A stretch of 64,000 nt of DNA from Streptomyces sp. ISL-10 (lineage in GTDB: Bacteria; Actinomycetota; Actinomycetes; Streptomycetales; Streptomycetaceae). Both the position numbers and the translations under genes were made by a program. Shown in pieces: positions 41,229 through 49,594 of this stretch. Location: NCBI RefSeq assembly GCF_018614575.1, contig NZ_JAGGOJ010000026.1, forward strand, positions 57,608 to 121,607, read 5' to 3'. Position 1 is the first letter of the stretch. Every line of letters starts with the position of its first letter. Below the pieces are notes generated by a model, which saw only the letters and a list, made by a program, of their open reading frames with translations, was not told where the DNA came from and ran no database searches.

Positions 41229-42347
41229 TTAGTCGGTGTCCGTTGCTGCCAGCACGGCTATCCGGCGCTGGTCGGGGGAGAGGGCCGCTACGCCGTAGTC
41301 GTAGCCCATGTCGTTGTGGAACCAGTCCGCGTCCGCCTCGAAGTGGAACCATGTGCTCTGCCGGGCATGGCGCTCCACCGTCCCGGCGCTCGCGCCGTCC
41401 GGAGCGCCGCTGAGCCCCGCGAGCGAACGCCATGCCCACAGCCGTCCGTAGGCGCCCTGCACACCCGAGTTGTGCATGCCGCCCATCGACGCGGTGGCGA
41501 AGAGCAGGCACCAGATCTTGTCCGCCGGACGGACCGCGATCTCGAAGCGGTCTGTGGGGCCGAGCCCGTCGACGCAGTCCATGGGCAGGGTCGGCAGCAA
41601 GGCGGGCACCTCGGCAGGTGCGATGACCTTGTTCAGCCTGAAGACCCACGCTCCACCTCCCCACTCGCCTGCCTGCACGGCGCTCACGATGCTCTCGCGC
41701 TCGCCAGCGGTGGCGACGTCCCGCAGGGCGGACCTCTGGGTGGCACGCGGCGTGCGCGGGTCCACCCGGCCCTCGGTCGGCAGCCCGCCCGGCACCGACG
41801 AGGCGGTGCCGCGTATCGAACGACTGGGGAAGTCGGCCTCCGCCTCAAGGCCACGCCGGTGCGAGAGAAGCCAGCTCAGAGCATGCCAGCCGGGCCGGCC
41901 GTGGGGCCAGGAGCGCAGCGGTGGGAAGTCGTTCGCATTCACGCCGCGGAGCACCAACTCGTGGAAGAGACAGGCGCGCAGCTCGTCCAGCCGGTCCCGT
42001 TCGCCGCGGTCGAAGACGACGGCCGCCAGGTCGGCGACGCGGTGATGCTCCGCGAGGAGCGAGGCGACGAAGCGCTGCCCGAGGCCGGACGTGCCGGGCA
42101 TGCCCCGCGCGTCGAGAATCCGGAGCAGTTGTGCCAGGCTGTCACGGCCGGGCGTGAGCGCGAGCACGCGCACGACATGGGCCAGCTGCCGCTCGTAATC
42201 GCGCACCCGCTCGGCAGCGGCCGCGCGCCGGCCGGCCAGCTCCGCGCCCAGATCGCGTACATACGCGATGTCGCCTTGTGCGGCGCGCTGTTCGGCCTCG
42301 TCCCATACGAGACGCCCGAGATCGTCGTCGGTGTGATCCACGGTCAT
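41229..42347 (-). CDS. DUF6183 family protein
   Basis: A 372-residue soluble protein starting at ATG 42347. The N-terminal ~150 residues are helical (DYERQLAHVVRVLALTPGRD, LAQLLRILDARGMPGTSGLG), then PHGRPGWHALSWLLSHRRGL; the C-terminal domain reads ESIVSAVQAGEWGGGAWVFR, SMGGMHNSGVQGAYGRLWAW and STWFHFEADADWFHNDMGYD. I believe this is DUF6183, a streptomycete family of unknown function. There is no signal peptide. It is followed in the same direction by the predicted nuclease after a 218-bp gap without a visible gene. Confidence 0.65.
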   Translation of the reverse strand: MTVDHTDDDLGRLVWDEAEQRAAQGDIAYVRDLGAELAGRRAAAAERVRDYERQLAHVVRVLALTPGRDSLAQLLRILDARGMPGTSGLGQRFVASLLAEHHRVADLAAVVFDRGERDRLDELRACLFHELVLRGVNANDFPPLRSWPHGRPGWHALSWLLSHRRGLEAEADFPSRSIRGTASSVPGGLPTEGRVDPRTPRATQRSALRDVATAGERESIVSAVQAGEWGGGAWVFRLNKVIAPAEVPALLPTLPMDCVDGLGPTDRFEIAVRPADKIWCLLFATASMGGMHNSGVQGAYGRLWAWRSLAGLSGAPDGASAGTVERHARQSTWFHFEADADWFHNDMGYDYGVAALSPDQRRIAVLAATDTD

Positions 42348-42575
42348 CGACCCTATGGCCCTGCGCGATTCGGCGGCCGGACGGGGCCGAACTCGTCCAG
42401 GGGCGCGTGCCCTGGAGCGGATGACCTGCGGGACCGTCACACCGGCCGATCCCGCCCCGGGTCCTGCGCCGCACGGAACGGTATCGCACCGACGACGCAC
42501 ACCATCTCGATGCCGCTGGCGACGGTGTCGACACCGCCCCCTTTTTCGGGCCGGCTGCGGGGGTACAGTCCGGCC

Positions 42576-42824
42576 ATGGGCCCGAGGAGTGCCGATCGTC
42601 CGCAACGGCCGCGCACGTTCACCAGCGTTCTGCGCCATGTCGCGCGACGCCCCTTGCTGATCGCCTGGCTTCTCGTTCTTGCCGTTCTCGCCGGCGTTGT
42701 CCAGTCCAGGATCCCGCGGCCGTGGTCGGGTCTGGTCTACGTCGTGATCACGCCCGCAGCAGCGATCTCCATCACGCGCAGCCTCGATAGAGCAGACAAA
42801 ACCCAGGACCCCACGGAAAGCTAG
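42576..42824 (+). CDS. Small membrane protein (82 aa)
   Basis: ATG 42576 encodes a basic N-terminus, two membrane segments (LLIAWLLVLAVLAGVVQSR and WSGLVYVVITPAAAISITRS) and a short polar tail. It is divergent from the DUF6183 gene, with about 230 bp between starts. Function unknown. Confidence 0.55.
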   Translation: MGPRSADRPQRPRTFTSVLRHVARRPLLIAWLLVLAVLAGVVQSRIPRPWSGLVYVVITPAAAISITRSLDRADKTQDPTES

Positions 42825-43024
42825 TCACGTCCCCGTGCATGTCCGGTCAGCCGGTGCGCGAACAAGGGCGAGGTGAGCCCTGTACCTCAGGCCAATGACC
42901 CTGCAGCTCAGCGGACAGGGTCCACGGTCTGCCCGAGTCGCGGGAAGCTTACGGGCCCCGATCTCTTGCTCCGTGGCAGCTCCTCCCCAAGGCCGCTGCG
43001 CCGACCTCGCTGTACGGTGCGGCC

Positions 43025-43463
43025 ATGCCTCAGCCCACGTGTGGATCAGACGCCCCGGTCACCTCCCGAGAAGCTCTGATCCACCACATCCACCAGCTGC
43101 GCGAGGAGCCGCTCGCCAACGGCGACGGCTGGAAGAACCCGACCCGGGAGCGCTACCTCGAGTCCATGGCCGCATGGATCAACGATTCAGCGGGCTACCA
43201 CCGCTCTCGTGGCGAGGAGCCGCCCGGACCGGACTGGGAGTTCATCGGCAACGCTCTGCGGGCCGCCGCGCCGGTACGACATCCACCACCGACGAATCAC
43301 GGCCCGGGACTACCGCCAGGCCGTGCCCGTCGTCGTAAACCTGGAGCAGCTTCGGGAGGAGGGCGCGGGCGCGGCGGTGCAGCGCCGCCTGGGATGTGAC
43401 GGCGAGCAGGCGCCGACCTCCGCGCTGGTGTCCGGGCAGGGCAGGCGGAGATCAGCGCCTTGA
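43025..43463 (+). pseudogene. DUF7660-like gene joined to unrelated coding scrap
   Basis: The first frame reads REALIHHIHQLREEPLANGD, NPTRERYLESMAAWINDSAG and EPPGPDWEFIGNALRAAA, matching the DUF7660 core that ends near this point. Another frame then carries RYDIHHRRITARDYRQAVPV and VVNLEQLREEGAGAAVQRRL, which looks like the end of a different gene. A frame change at about 43270 joins them. No full product is likely. Confidence 0.45.
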
Positions 43464-43569
43464 CCGTCTGGCGTTCACCCTCTGGGCAGGGCGGCTGCAG
43501 CATCGCAGCGGCGGTGCCGCCTCACTGGGGCGGGGGCCGGTCCACCGTGCTCTCCGCGAAGCGCCGTCC

Positions 43570-43940
43570 GTGGAGTGTCTGCCGTCACTGAGTCACGACC
43601 TGCCGCGAGCTCCGGTACGTGCTGGTAGATGGCCGTTCGGGACACTCCGAGCAGGCGCGCGATCGACGTGACCGTGTTGTCCGGGTCCGTGAGTAGAGCG
43701 CGAGGTCGGATTTGCTCCTCCGTCATCGCCGGCGGACGCCCGATCTGCTCACCTCGGGCGCGCGCCGCCGCGAGACCCTCGTGTTCGCCCCTGCATGATG
43801 AGTTCGCGGATGAACTCCGCCAGCGCGGCGAACATCTCTGCGAGCGCGGCTGGACAACTGCGCAGCGGGCCACCGGCGATCGACGGACCGATGTCGGCCA
43901 GGACGTCGAGCAGGAGCTCGGCTACGGGCGGACTATCCAT
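43570..43940 (-). pseudogene. Serine recombinase (resolvase/invertase), C-terminal fragment
   Basis: The minus strand reads MFAALAEFIRELIMQGRTR in one frame and, after a shift at about 43790, EGLAAARARGEQIGRPPAMT and VTSIARLLGVSRTAIYQHVP in the next. These are the E-helix and the DNA-binding helix-turn-helix of small serine recombinases. The catalytic N-terminal domain with the active Ser is absent. Confidence 0.7.
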
Positions 43941-44100
43941 ACGCCTTGGTCTGCTCATCAGCCATAAAGCGGGTCTATGACCGGTTGATGACGGATAAGC
44001 AGGGCGAGGTCGGCTGACGGATGGCTGCGGCCCCAGGTTCCGGTTGGCCGGGAACGTGGGGCCGCGGCGCATCCCCCAGGGTTTGGGGGACTGCCGGGAA

Positions 44101-44649
44101 TCAGACTCGCTGGTAGCGGAGCGACGTGCGGCCGGAGCCGTCCGAGAAGATGTCGGCCCGGATCGTTTCGCCGATGCTGTTGACCCGCCTTACCTGTAGT
44201 CGGATCACGGTCGGCTCGGTCACCGTGATGCGCTCACTGATCGGTGCCGTCGACTGCTTGGCGACGACGCCGCTCAGAGGGGGGATGTTCATGTGGGTGA
44301 CCAGGCGCTCGCTTCGCGGCACCACCGCGCCGTCGGTGGCATCCCAGAGCCGGGCCTGGATCGAGGCGAGGAGACGGTCCTGCCCGTCGCCCGCAAGGCG
44401 CCCGCGGACGTCCGCGTCCAAGATGTATGTGCCCGGTCGAGGCAGAAAGACTCGCAGGGGTGTGTTGACCCAGGATCCCGACCCGGTCGGCTGCAGGTTC
44501 ACACGGCCCGGAAACATATGAGCGATGCCCCCGGAGGGATTTTGGGCCGAGGCTGTGGTGGTCTCGCTCTGCACGGCGAGCACGACACCGGTCAAGCAGA
44601 GAAGGACGGCCGCGACGACGGCGGCGAAGCGAGTGCGGACGGATTGCAT
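44101..44649 (-). CDS. Secreted protein, unknown (182 aa)
   Basis: ATG 44649 is preceded by AGGAGGAAGC. The signal peptide is RTRFAAVVAAVLLCLTGVVL followed by AVQSETTTASA. The mature ~150 residues are beta-rich (FPGRVNLQPTGSGSWVNTPL, FLPRPGTYILDADVRGRLAG, LQVRRVNSIGETIRADIFSD), probably a beta-sandwich. It ends close to a region of remnants. No partner gene is seen. Confidence 0.65.
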   Translation of the reverse strand: MQSVRTRFAAVVAAVLLCLTGVVLAVQSETTTASAQNPSGGIAHMFPGRVNLQPTGSGSWVNTPLRVFLPRPGTYILDADVRGRLAGDGQDRLLASIQARLWDATDGAVVPRSERLVTHMNIPPLSGVVAKQSTAPISERITVTEPTVIRLQVRRVNSIGETIRADIFSDGSGRTSLRYQRV

Positions 44650-45067
44650 GCTTCCTCCTGGACTCAGGCCCGATTGGGCACATCGCCAAGGTACGGAGCG
44701 GTACATGAGAGGCATAGTCCGCCGAATGGGTGAAGGAGGAGCTCATCAGACAATATGTTGCAATCGGGCGCACTACTGTCGCGCTGCCTCGCATCCGCAC
44801 GCGCTGAACACACCCCAGTGCGCCCAGCAGGCATGGCGCGAAGGCGGCGCTGGCGCCTTCCGCACCTGGGTATGTGGGGAACCGACGAAACGCGGCTCGC
44901 AAAGTGACGAATCTCGCGGGTCTAATTCTCGGGCAGTGGAGGCGAGAACCATGCCCTCGCCCAGGCCGTCGGGGGACCCTCAGTGGATCAGTACGGTGAT
45001 CCTCGACAAGCGGACGGTGTCACGCCGCCGTACCCGCTGACAGCACGTTACGATCAGCAGCGCAAGT
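44650..45067. other. Intergenic region upstream of the secreted protein
   Basis: Contains the secreted protein's leader and no frame with consistent coding bias. GC content is lower at about 44730-44770 and 44880-44940, consistent with promoter DNA. Confidence 0.35.
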
Positions 45068-45424
45068 ATGGTGCCTCGCGGCATGGCGGCGGGGCCTGTC
45101 CTGTCGTGGGAACGAGGTGTCGTCGTGGCCGTTCGGGACAAGCCCGCAACCATTGGCAGCAACCGCTTGGAGCAGCTGCACCTGGCGGTGGCGAAGCAGG
45201 CCACCGTCGAGATCGTCGAACCTCGCGACACCCTCACGCTCAGCCGACGCCTGAACGGCATCAATTTCGACCTCGTCACCGAGGACCGCAATTTCACCGC
45301 CCTCAAGACCGGTCAGACGATCCCGTGGGGAACCATTCGTGCCTCGGGACCTTCAGGCACGCGGATCCGCTACCGCGTGCGCACGGGAGACGACGTCACC
45401 GGGCCTCTCGAGTTCCCATTTTAG
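45068..45424 (+). CDS. Small hypothetical protein
   Basis: The reading NRLEQLHLAVAKQATVEIVE, PRDTLTLSRRLNGINFDLVT and FTALKTGQTIPWGTIRASGP is well biased and predicts a beta-rich protein of 99-118 residues. The start is either GTG 45125 (GGGAACGAGG upstream) or codon 45068. Not recognised; downstream remnants suggest it borders a deletion. Confidence 0.5.
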   Translation: MVPRGMAAGPVLSWERGVVVAVRDKPATIGSNRLEQLHLAVAKQATVEIVEPRDTLTLSRRLNGINFDLVTEDRNFTALKTGQTIPWGTIRASGPSGTRIRYRVRTGDDVTGPLEFPF

Positions 45425-45562
45425 GGACAGCTGCGCTCCGTCTGTCGGACATGATCTCCAGCGGGCCGCATTCGGCGAGTCGATGACGACTTCAGTGTCG
45501 TGCTCGGCAACTTCCCCCACGACGCCAGCTCCGGCGTCCTGGTCGGCTTCTTCGAAGGCGCG

Positions 45563-45993
45563 CCGTCGTCCATGTCTTCACCCGGTCCCAGGCCGCCCAG
45601 GCGCTCGCCCTGGAACTCGGCGCTGCCTCGGCCGGGGGACGCCCACGCCCGGCCGCCGGAGCCGCTCGACTCGGCGATCCTCTTGGCCCTGGCGGGCGAC
45701 CTCGTCCCCGTAGCCCTGGAGGCACTCGACAGCGGCGGGACACTGAGCATCGCGGGCATCTACCTCACCGGTATCCCGCCGTTGGACCACGAACGGCATC
45801 TCTTCCGCGAACGCAGCGTGCGCAGCGTCACCGCCACACCCGCCAGGACGGACGGGACCTCTTCGCCGCGGCGGCCGGCCACCGGCTCCGGGCCACGGTG
45901 ACCCCGTACGACTTCCAGGACGCCGACACCTCCCTGGATGACCTGTCGGCGGACCGGATCACCGGGGTGGGGGTGCTGCGCATGCCCGCCTGA
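45563..45993 (+). pseudogene. Zinc-type alcohol dehydrogenase, C-terminal fragment
   Basis: Successive frames read HVFTRSQAAQALALELGAAS, then LDSAILLALAGDLVPVALEA and GGTLSIAGIYLTGIPPLDHE, RHLFRERSVRSVTA, and after another shift at about 45840 HRLRATVTPYDFQDADTSLD, RITGVGVLRMPA and stop at 45991-45993. This is the NAD-binding and C-terminal part of a medium-chain Zn-dependent dehydrogenase with at least two frameshifts; the zinc-binding N-terminus is missing. Just upstream, DDFSVVLGNFPHDASSGVLV is a scrap of another gene. Confidence 0.6.
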
Positions 45994-46101
45994 CTGCCGG
46001 CCACATACCCTCGCAGGCCGAACGGGCGTAGGGGGCGCGGGTCTTGCCCGCACCACCTGCGCCCGTCATGGGCCCGGCCCGACCAGTCCCGCTTGCCGTC
46101 C

Positions 46102-46326
46102 TCAGCCGTCTTCCGGCATGGGGGCGGGCTGGGCCTCCTTCGTCCGTTCCGGCGTCCAGTAGTCCCGTACCTCATCCGGGCTCTGTCGCACATCGCTGCT
46201 GGTGGTCCCGGAGTCCGGCTGCGGCTCGGGGGGCGGCGCGGCCGTGGCGGTACGCCATGCGGCCAGCGCCGCAACTCCGGTGAGCAGGGCGGCAGTGCCG
46301 CATCGGCTCAAGCTACTGCGCCGCAT
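46102..46326 (-). CDS. Truncated secreted protease twin: signal peptide and propeptide only
   Basis: The 74-residue product has a signal peptide (CGTAALLTGVAALAAWRTAT) and then VRQSPDEVRDYWTPERTKEA and a stop. The YWTPER motif also occurs in the propeptide of the full protease encoded 37 nt upstream (ALARYWTPERMSKA). It therefore looks like the N-terminal stub of a second, tandem trypsin-like protease whose catalytic domain has been deleted; alternatively a free propeptide that acts in trans. It is read with the protease in one direction. Confidence 0.55.
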   Translation of the reverse strand: MRRSSLSRCGTAALLTGVAALAAWRTATAAPPPEPQPDSGTTSSDVRQSPDEVRDYWTPERTKEAQPAPMPEDG

Positions 46327-46363
46327 TGGACTGCTCCTCGCCAGGATGCCGGTTGCCGGGGTG

Positions 46364-47350
46364 TCAGGTGACGCTGCCCTGGGCGTCGAACATCGCCTTG
46401 ACGGCGTCGTCGAAGTACGAGCTGCGGTTCCAGCCGCCCGTGGCGAGGGTGCTCATCGCTCCGTTGACGTACCCCAGGCCGTTGGCGTCGTTGAACTCAC
46501 GCAGCCACGGCCCGCCACTCGATCCGCTGCCGAAGTCACACTGGAGTTCAATACGGCCGTCGCCCACTGCTCGCGTGGTGCCCTGGCATGCCCACTGGAT
46601 CTGGCCGCCGTCGCGGTTGCTCGGGTAGCCCATGACGGTCATGGCCTGGGTGCGCGAGTAGTTCCAGCTCAGTCCGTGACCGCCGGTGACATTGACGACC
46701 TTGTTGCCGTTGAGCGGCCAGGTGGTCACCATCGCCACGTCCCGGCCGAGGTCACTGCTGCTGATCCAGCTGTTGAAGGTGCGGAACTGCTTGGCGGCGT
46801 AGGTGCCGAAGGGACGGGCACCGGACCGGTAGCGCGGCACATAGGTCCAGTTCGTCATCCAGGTGCCGCCGCTGCCTCCGTGCACACAGTGCCCGGCGGT
46901 GATCAGCATCTGTTTGGAGGGACTGTTGAGGGAACCGGCCGAACAGGTGTAGTTGAGGCCGTTGCTGGGGTTGGTGAAGAACACCTTGCCCACCGCGGCG
47001 GATTCGGTGACCAGCGGCCGGACTGTGTCCGACCGTCCCTCGGCGGGCGGTGTCGATCCCGGCTTCCCGGTGGGGCCGGCCTTGCTCTGGGCGGCGCGCA
47101 GCGACCCGGCTGTCCGGTCGAGGGAGATGGCTTTACTCATCCGCTCCGGCGTCCAGTAGCGGGCCAGCGCGGCGGCGGTGGCGGCCGAGTCGACCGGCGC
47201 ACCGCCGGCGAGCCGCGGAGTGGCGGCGGTGGTTGCGTTGCCGGCCGGGACGGCGGCGGATTCGGGCTCGGCAGCGGCGGGGCCCGCCCCGACCAATGCC
47301 AGCATGACGGCAGTGGCCAGCGGCAGAAGTGCCTGTCTGAGACTGCGCAC
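46364..47350 (-). CDS. Secreted trypsin-like serine protease
   Basis: GTG 47350, behind a G-rich site, gives 328 residues. Signal peptide: RQALLPLATAVMLALVGAGP then AAA. A propeptide of about 80 residues contains ARYWTPERMSKAI. The protease domain has the chymotrypsin-fold triad: His in MLITAGHCVHGG, Asp in SSDLGRDVAMVTT and Ser in FGSGSSGGPWLREF, plus Cys pairs (NYTCSAG/GHC, WACQG/LQCDFG). It is an extracellular endopeptidase of the streptomycete trypsin-like peptidase group. A stub of a paralogue follows in the same transcript. Confidence 0.85.
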   Translation of the reverse strand: MRSLRQALLPLATAVMLALVGAGPAAAEPESAAVPAGNATTAATPRLAGGAPVDSAATAAALARYWTPERMSKAISLDRTAGSLRAAQSKAGPTGKPGSTPPAEGRSDTVRPLVTESAAVGKVFFTNPSNGLNYTCSAGSLNSPSKQMLITAGHCVHGGSGGTWMTNWTYVPRYRSGARPFGTYAAKQFRTFNSWISSSDLGRDVAMVTTWPLNGNKVVNVTGGHGLSWNYSRTQAMTVMGYPSNRDGGQIQWACQGTTRAVGDGRIELQCDFGSGSSGGPWLREFNDANGLGYVNGAMSTLATGGWNRSSYFDDAVKAMFDAQGSVT

Positions 47351-47790
47351 GAGTGGTACCCCCCAATGGTCGATGCGGACGCACATTGCTGCAGTTCTCC
47401 AGTCAATGTGCGGAGTCGTAGCGACCGTAGGTCTGGCAAGTGCCCGCGCGATAGTACGAAATGAGTCCCTCCGCTATTCACTTACCGTGCCGCGTATTCA
47501 GGTCAGTCCGGGTGCACCGCGTGCTTGCCGAATGCTTGTGTGCTGGGAGCTGACGGTGGCGCCTTGTGGCATCCAGCTGACCTGCGGGGATGTGAGTGAT
47601 GTGGCTCCAGGGGCTGGATGTGTTTTTCTCTCCGAGAAAAACGACCACGTCAGCTGTCATCAACCCGCAGGCCATATCCCCGACGCTTGAGGATTTCTGG
47701 GTTACGTTGACGTATAAACCTGAATGCCGCCTCTTCCGGAAAAGACCGACCGAACGAATCTCCTTCATCGGCCCCTGGATATCGGACGGT
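47351..47790. other. Intergenic region, lower GC
   Basis: Upstream region of the protease gene. A 97-codon minus-strand frame exists at 47478-47768 but has no coding bias and no binding site, so I do not call it. The sequence TTTTTCTCTCCGAGAAAAA at 47624-47642 forms a short AT-rich inverted repeat. Otherwise nothing is seen. Confidence 0.35.
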
Positions 47791-48000
47791 TCAGCCGTCC
47801 CACCTGGTCGGCGGCTCGTGGGGCTTCTTCAGGGCGTACAGCGCATCGATGTCTGCCGCGTACGCCCCGTGATCACCCGCCGCTTCAGCTTCAGTGTCGG
47901 CGTCATCAGGCCGTCGTCGACGCTGAACTCGTTCGGCAGGGTGCGGAACGCGCGGATCGATTCGGCCCTGGAGACCTGGGTGTTGGCCCGCGAGACCGCT
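47791..48000 (-). pseudogene. Long-chain acyl-CoA synthetase, last ~65 codons
   Basis: The minus strand reads SRAESIRAFRTLPNEFSVDD then GLMTPTLKLKRRVIT, the conserved end of the AMP-forming ligase fold with the catalytic Lys region. After a frame change at about 47870 it continues GAYAADIDALYALKKPHEPP and stop. The bulk of the enzyme is missing upstream, where a different remnant begins. Confidence 0.6.
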
Positions 48001-48069
48001 CATTTACCGCGACAGCGGTCGTGGCGACCTGCGGGAACGCAGCTCCCAGGCAAGATCAGGCGCCCGCAT

Positions 48070-48470
48070 TTACTGCGGTTGCGCGCACAGGTGGCCGTGC
48101 TCGGCGGCGTAGGCACGGGCATGGCGCAGCCCACGTGCGACCCCCCGGGCCGCGTCTTCGGCGCTGTCTGGGAGCGACGCAGGCTCGGGCTGTGCGGGTG
48201 TCTCGCCCCGGTCACTGCTTTCGGCCAGGAGCTGGGAAACCAGGGTGGGCCGGTGGGGTGGGCAGATGCGCCACATGCTCCGCGTCTTCGGTTTGTGCCC
48301 GGCCTGTCTGCGTACGCTGCACGTACCCAGGCGTTCAGCGGCCCTGTCGTGACCGCAGCGAGGCGGCCGGCGATCCAAGGCCGCTCAAGACGCCGGGCCA
48401 GTTCGTCGACGAGGCGGGGGACATCGGCGAGCGAGTGCGGTTGATGCCGGCGGCCCCGCCCGGCTGACCG
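48070..48470 (-). pseudogene. Remnant resembling a helicase-associated-domain plasmid protein
   Basis: One frame reads LADVPRLVDELARRLERPWI then AAVTTGPLNAWVRAAYAD. After a shift at about 48290 another reads PTLVSQLLAESSDRGETPAQ, ARGVARGLRHARAYAAEHGH and stop. The last motif (GLxHAxxYAxEHGHL) recalls the helicase-associated domains of linear-plasmid helicases in streptomycetes. Both ends are incomplete. Confidence 0.35.
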
Positions 48471-48716
48471 GTTCGCCGGCCGCTGGAGAAGCATCCGCAC
48501 GAGGGAGCCGGGGCACCGGCTCGCCCGGTGCTGGTCGCGCGGACCGAAAATTTGGGCCCCCTGCTGCGTGTAAGGGCTGAGGGCCTTGCGCCTTCAGCAA
48601 CGAGTTCGTCACTGCTGGGAGGCCTGGTCGATGACTTGGTCGTACTGGGTGGGAGCGGGCGGAGCACTTCCCGTCCTGAGCTTGTTCCGCTTTGACGGAC
48701 ACCATCAGTGTGGTGG

Positions 48717-49220
48717 TCAGGCTGCGAGTGCGGTCTCGTATTCGGCGGGACTGCGGTAGCCGAGGCTGCTGTGCAGTCGGTGCAAGTTGTACCAGCCCTC
48801 GATGAAGTCGAAGATCGCGGTGCGGGCGGCGGCCCGGCTGGGCCAGGAGCAGAAGTCCCGGACGACGAGGTCGGGCCGGGCGGCGGCCCGCGGGTCGGGG
48901 ATCGTCGTCAGCTGCCGTCGCCTGCGGTGCCGGCCCTGAAGTCCTGCGTTGCGCATCAGTCTGGCGATGCGGCGCCGTCCGCAGTCCTCCCCCTGCCGCT
49001 GCAGGACGGCGTGGACTCGCGGGACCCCGTAGGTTCCGCGGGAGTTCTCGTGGACTTCGGCGATCTTCTCGGTCAACTCGGCATCGCGGACCGCCCGCGG
49101 ACCGGGCCTGCCACTGCGGCGGGCAAAGAAGGCGGCTCGGGAGACCTGCAGCAGTTCACACGCGCGTTTGACGTTGTGACCGTCTCGCTTCTCCACCTCG
49201 ATGAACGGATGCACCGTCAC
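48717..49220 (-). pseudogene. IS3 transposase ORF B lacking the DDE core
   Basis: The GTG at 49220 overlaps the ORF A stop (GTGA). The reading begins RDGHNVKRACELLQVSRAAF, ENSRGTYGVPRVHAVLQRQG and RRRIARLMRNAGLQGRHRRR, then jumps at about 48858 from DLVVRDF to CSWPSRAAARTAIFDFIEGW and YNLHRLHSSLGYRSPAEYE. Family members have about 135 residues here, holding the two catalytic Asp and the HSDRG motif. The deletion is in frame, leaving 167 residues: DNA-binding and C-terminal ends fused without the active site. Such a protein could only act as an inhibitor. Confidence 0.8.
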
Positions 49221-49540
49221 CGGGTCTCCTTCGCGAAGAAAGCCGTGGCCCGCTTGAGGATCTCCACGTCCTCCCGCAGCCGGCGGTTCTCCCTCCGCAG
49301 CGCGGCCAACTCCTCGCGTTCGCTGCTGGTCAGGCCGTCGCGCTCGCCCGCGTCGACCTCGGCGTGGCTGACCCACAGCCGCACCGCCGTCTCGGTCAGG
49401 TCGAAGTCCTTGGCGACCTGACCGACCGAGCGGTCACCGCGCCGGCACAGCTCGACGATCTCGGACTTGAACTCCGGCGTGAACGAACGGCGAGGCCGAG
49501 GCTTCTTCTTTTTCCCATGCTCTCCATGATGGACATCCTT
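49217..49540 (-). CDS. IS3 transposase ORF A (helix-turn-helix)
   Basis: The reading PRRSFTPEFKSEIVELCRRG, DRSVGQVAKDFDLTETAVRL and LAALRRENRRLREDVEILKR is a full IS3 ORF A with helix-turn-helix and leucine zipper. No ATG/GTG with a binding site lies in frame upstream. ATG codons at 49531 and 49522 are in a neighbouring frame, and one extra A in the AAAAA run nearby would bring them into frame, so the gene may have a 5' frameshift. Confidence 0.65.
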   Translation of the reverse strand, partial: KDVHHGEHGKKKKPRPRRSFTPEFKSEIVELCRRGDRSVGQVAKDFDLTETAVRLWVSHAEVDAGERDGLTSSEREELAALRRENRRLREDVEILKRATAFFAKETR

Positions 49541-49594
49541 CCGGGGCAGAACCCCTGATCTCAGATGTCCGTCAAAGCGGATCAAGCCCAGGTG

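Larger units (their letters stand above)
48683..49584 (-). mobile_element. IS3-family element with internal deletion (902 bp)
   Basis: The ends are imperfect inverted repeats: TGTTCCGCTTTGACGGACA at 48683-48701 and the complement of TGATCCGCTTTGACGGACA at 49566-49584, 18 of 19 bases identical and starting with the TG/CA usual for IS3 elements. Both transposase frames are present but the catalytic core of ORF B is missing, which explains the short length (IS3 members are normally 1.2-1.5 kb). No obvious target duplication was found. The element lies 10 bp beyond the stop of the LysR gene. Confidence 0.8.

Noticed and set aside
41181..42824. A 547-codon plus-strand frame over the DUF6183 gene
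   Set aside because: Only its last 82 codons (from 42576) look coding; the rest mirrors the DUF6183 gene on the other strand.
47478..47768. A 97-codon minus-strand ORF in the low-GC gap
   Set aside because: It has no codon bias and no ribosome binding site, and the composition fits upstream control DNA.
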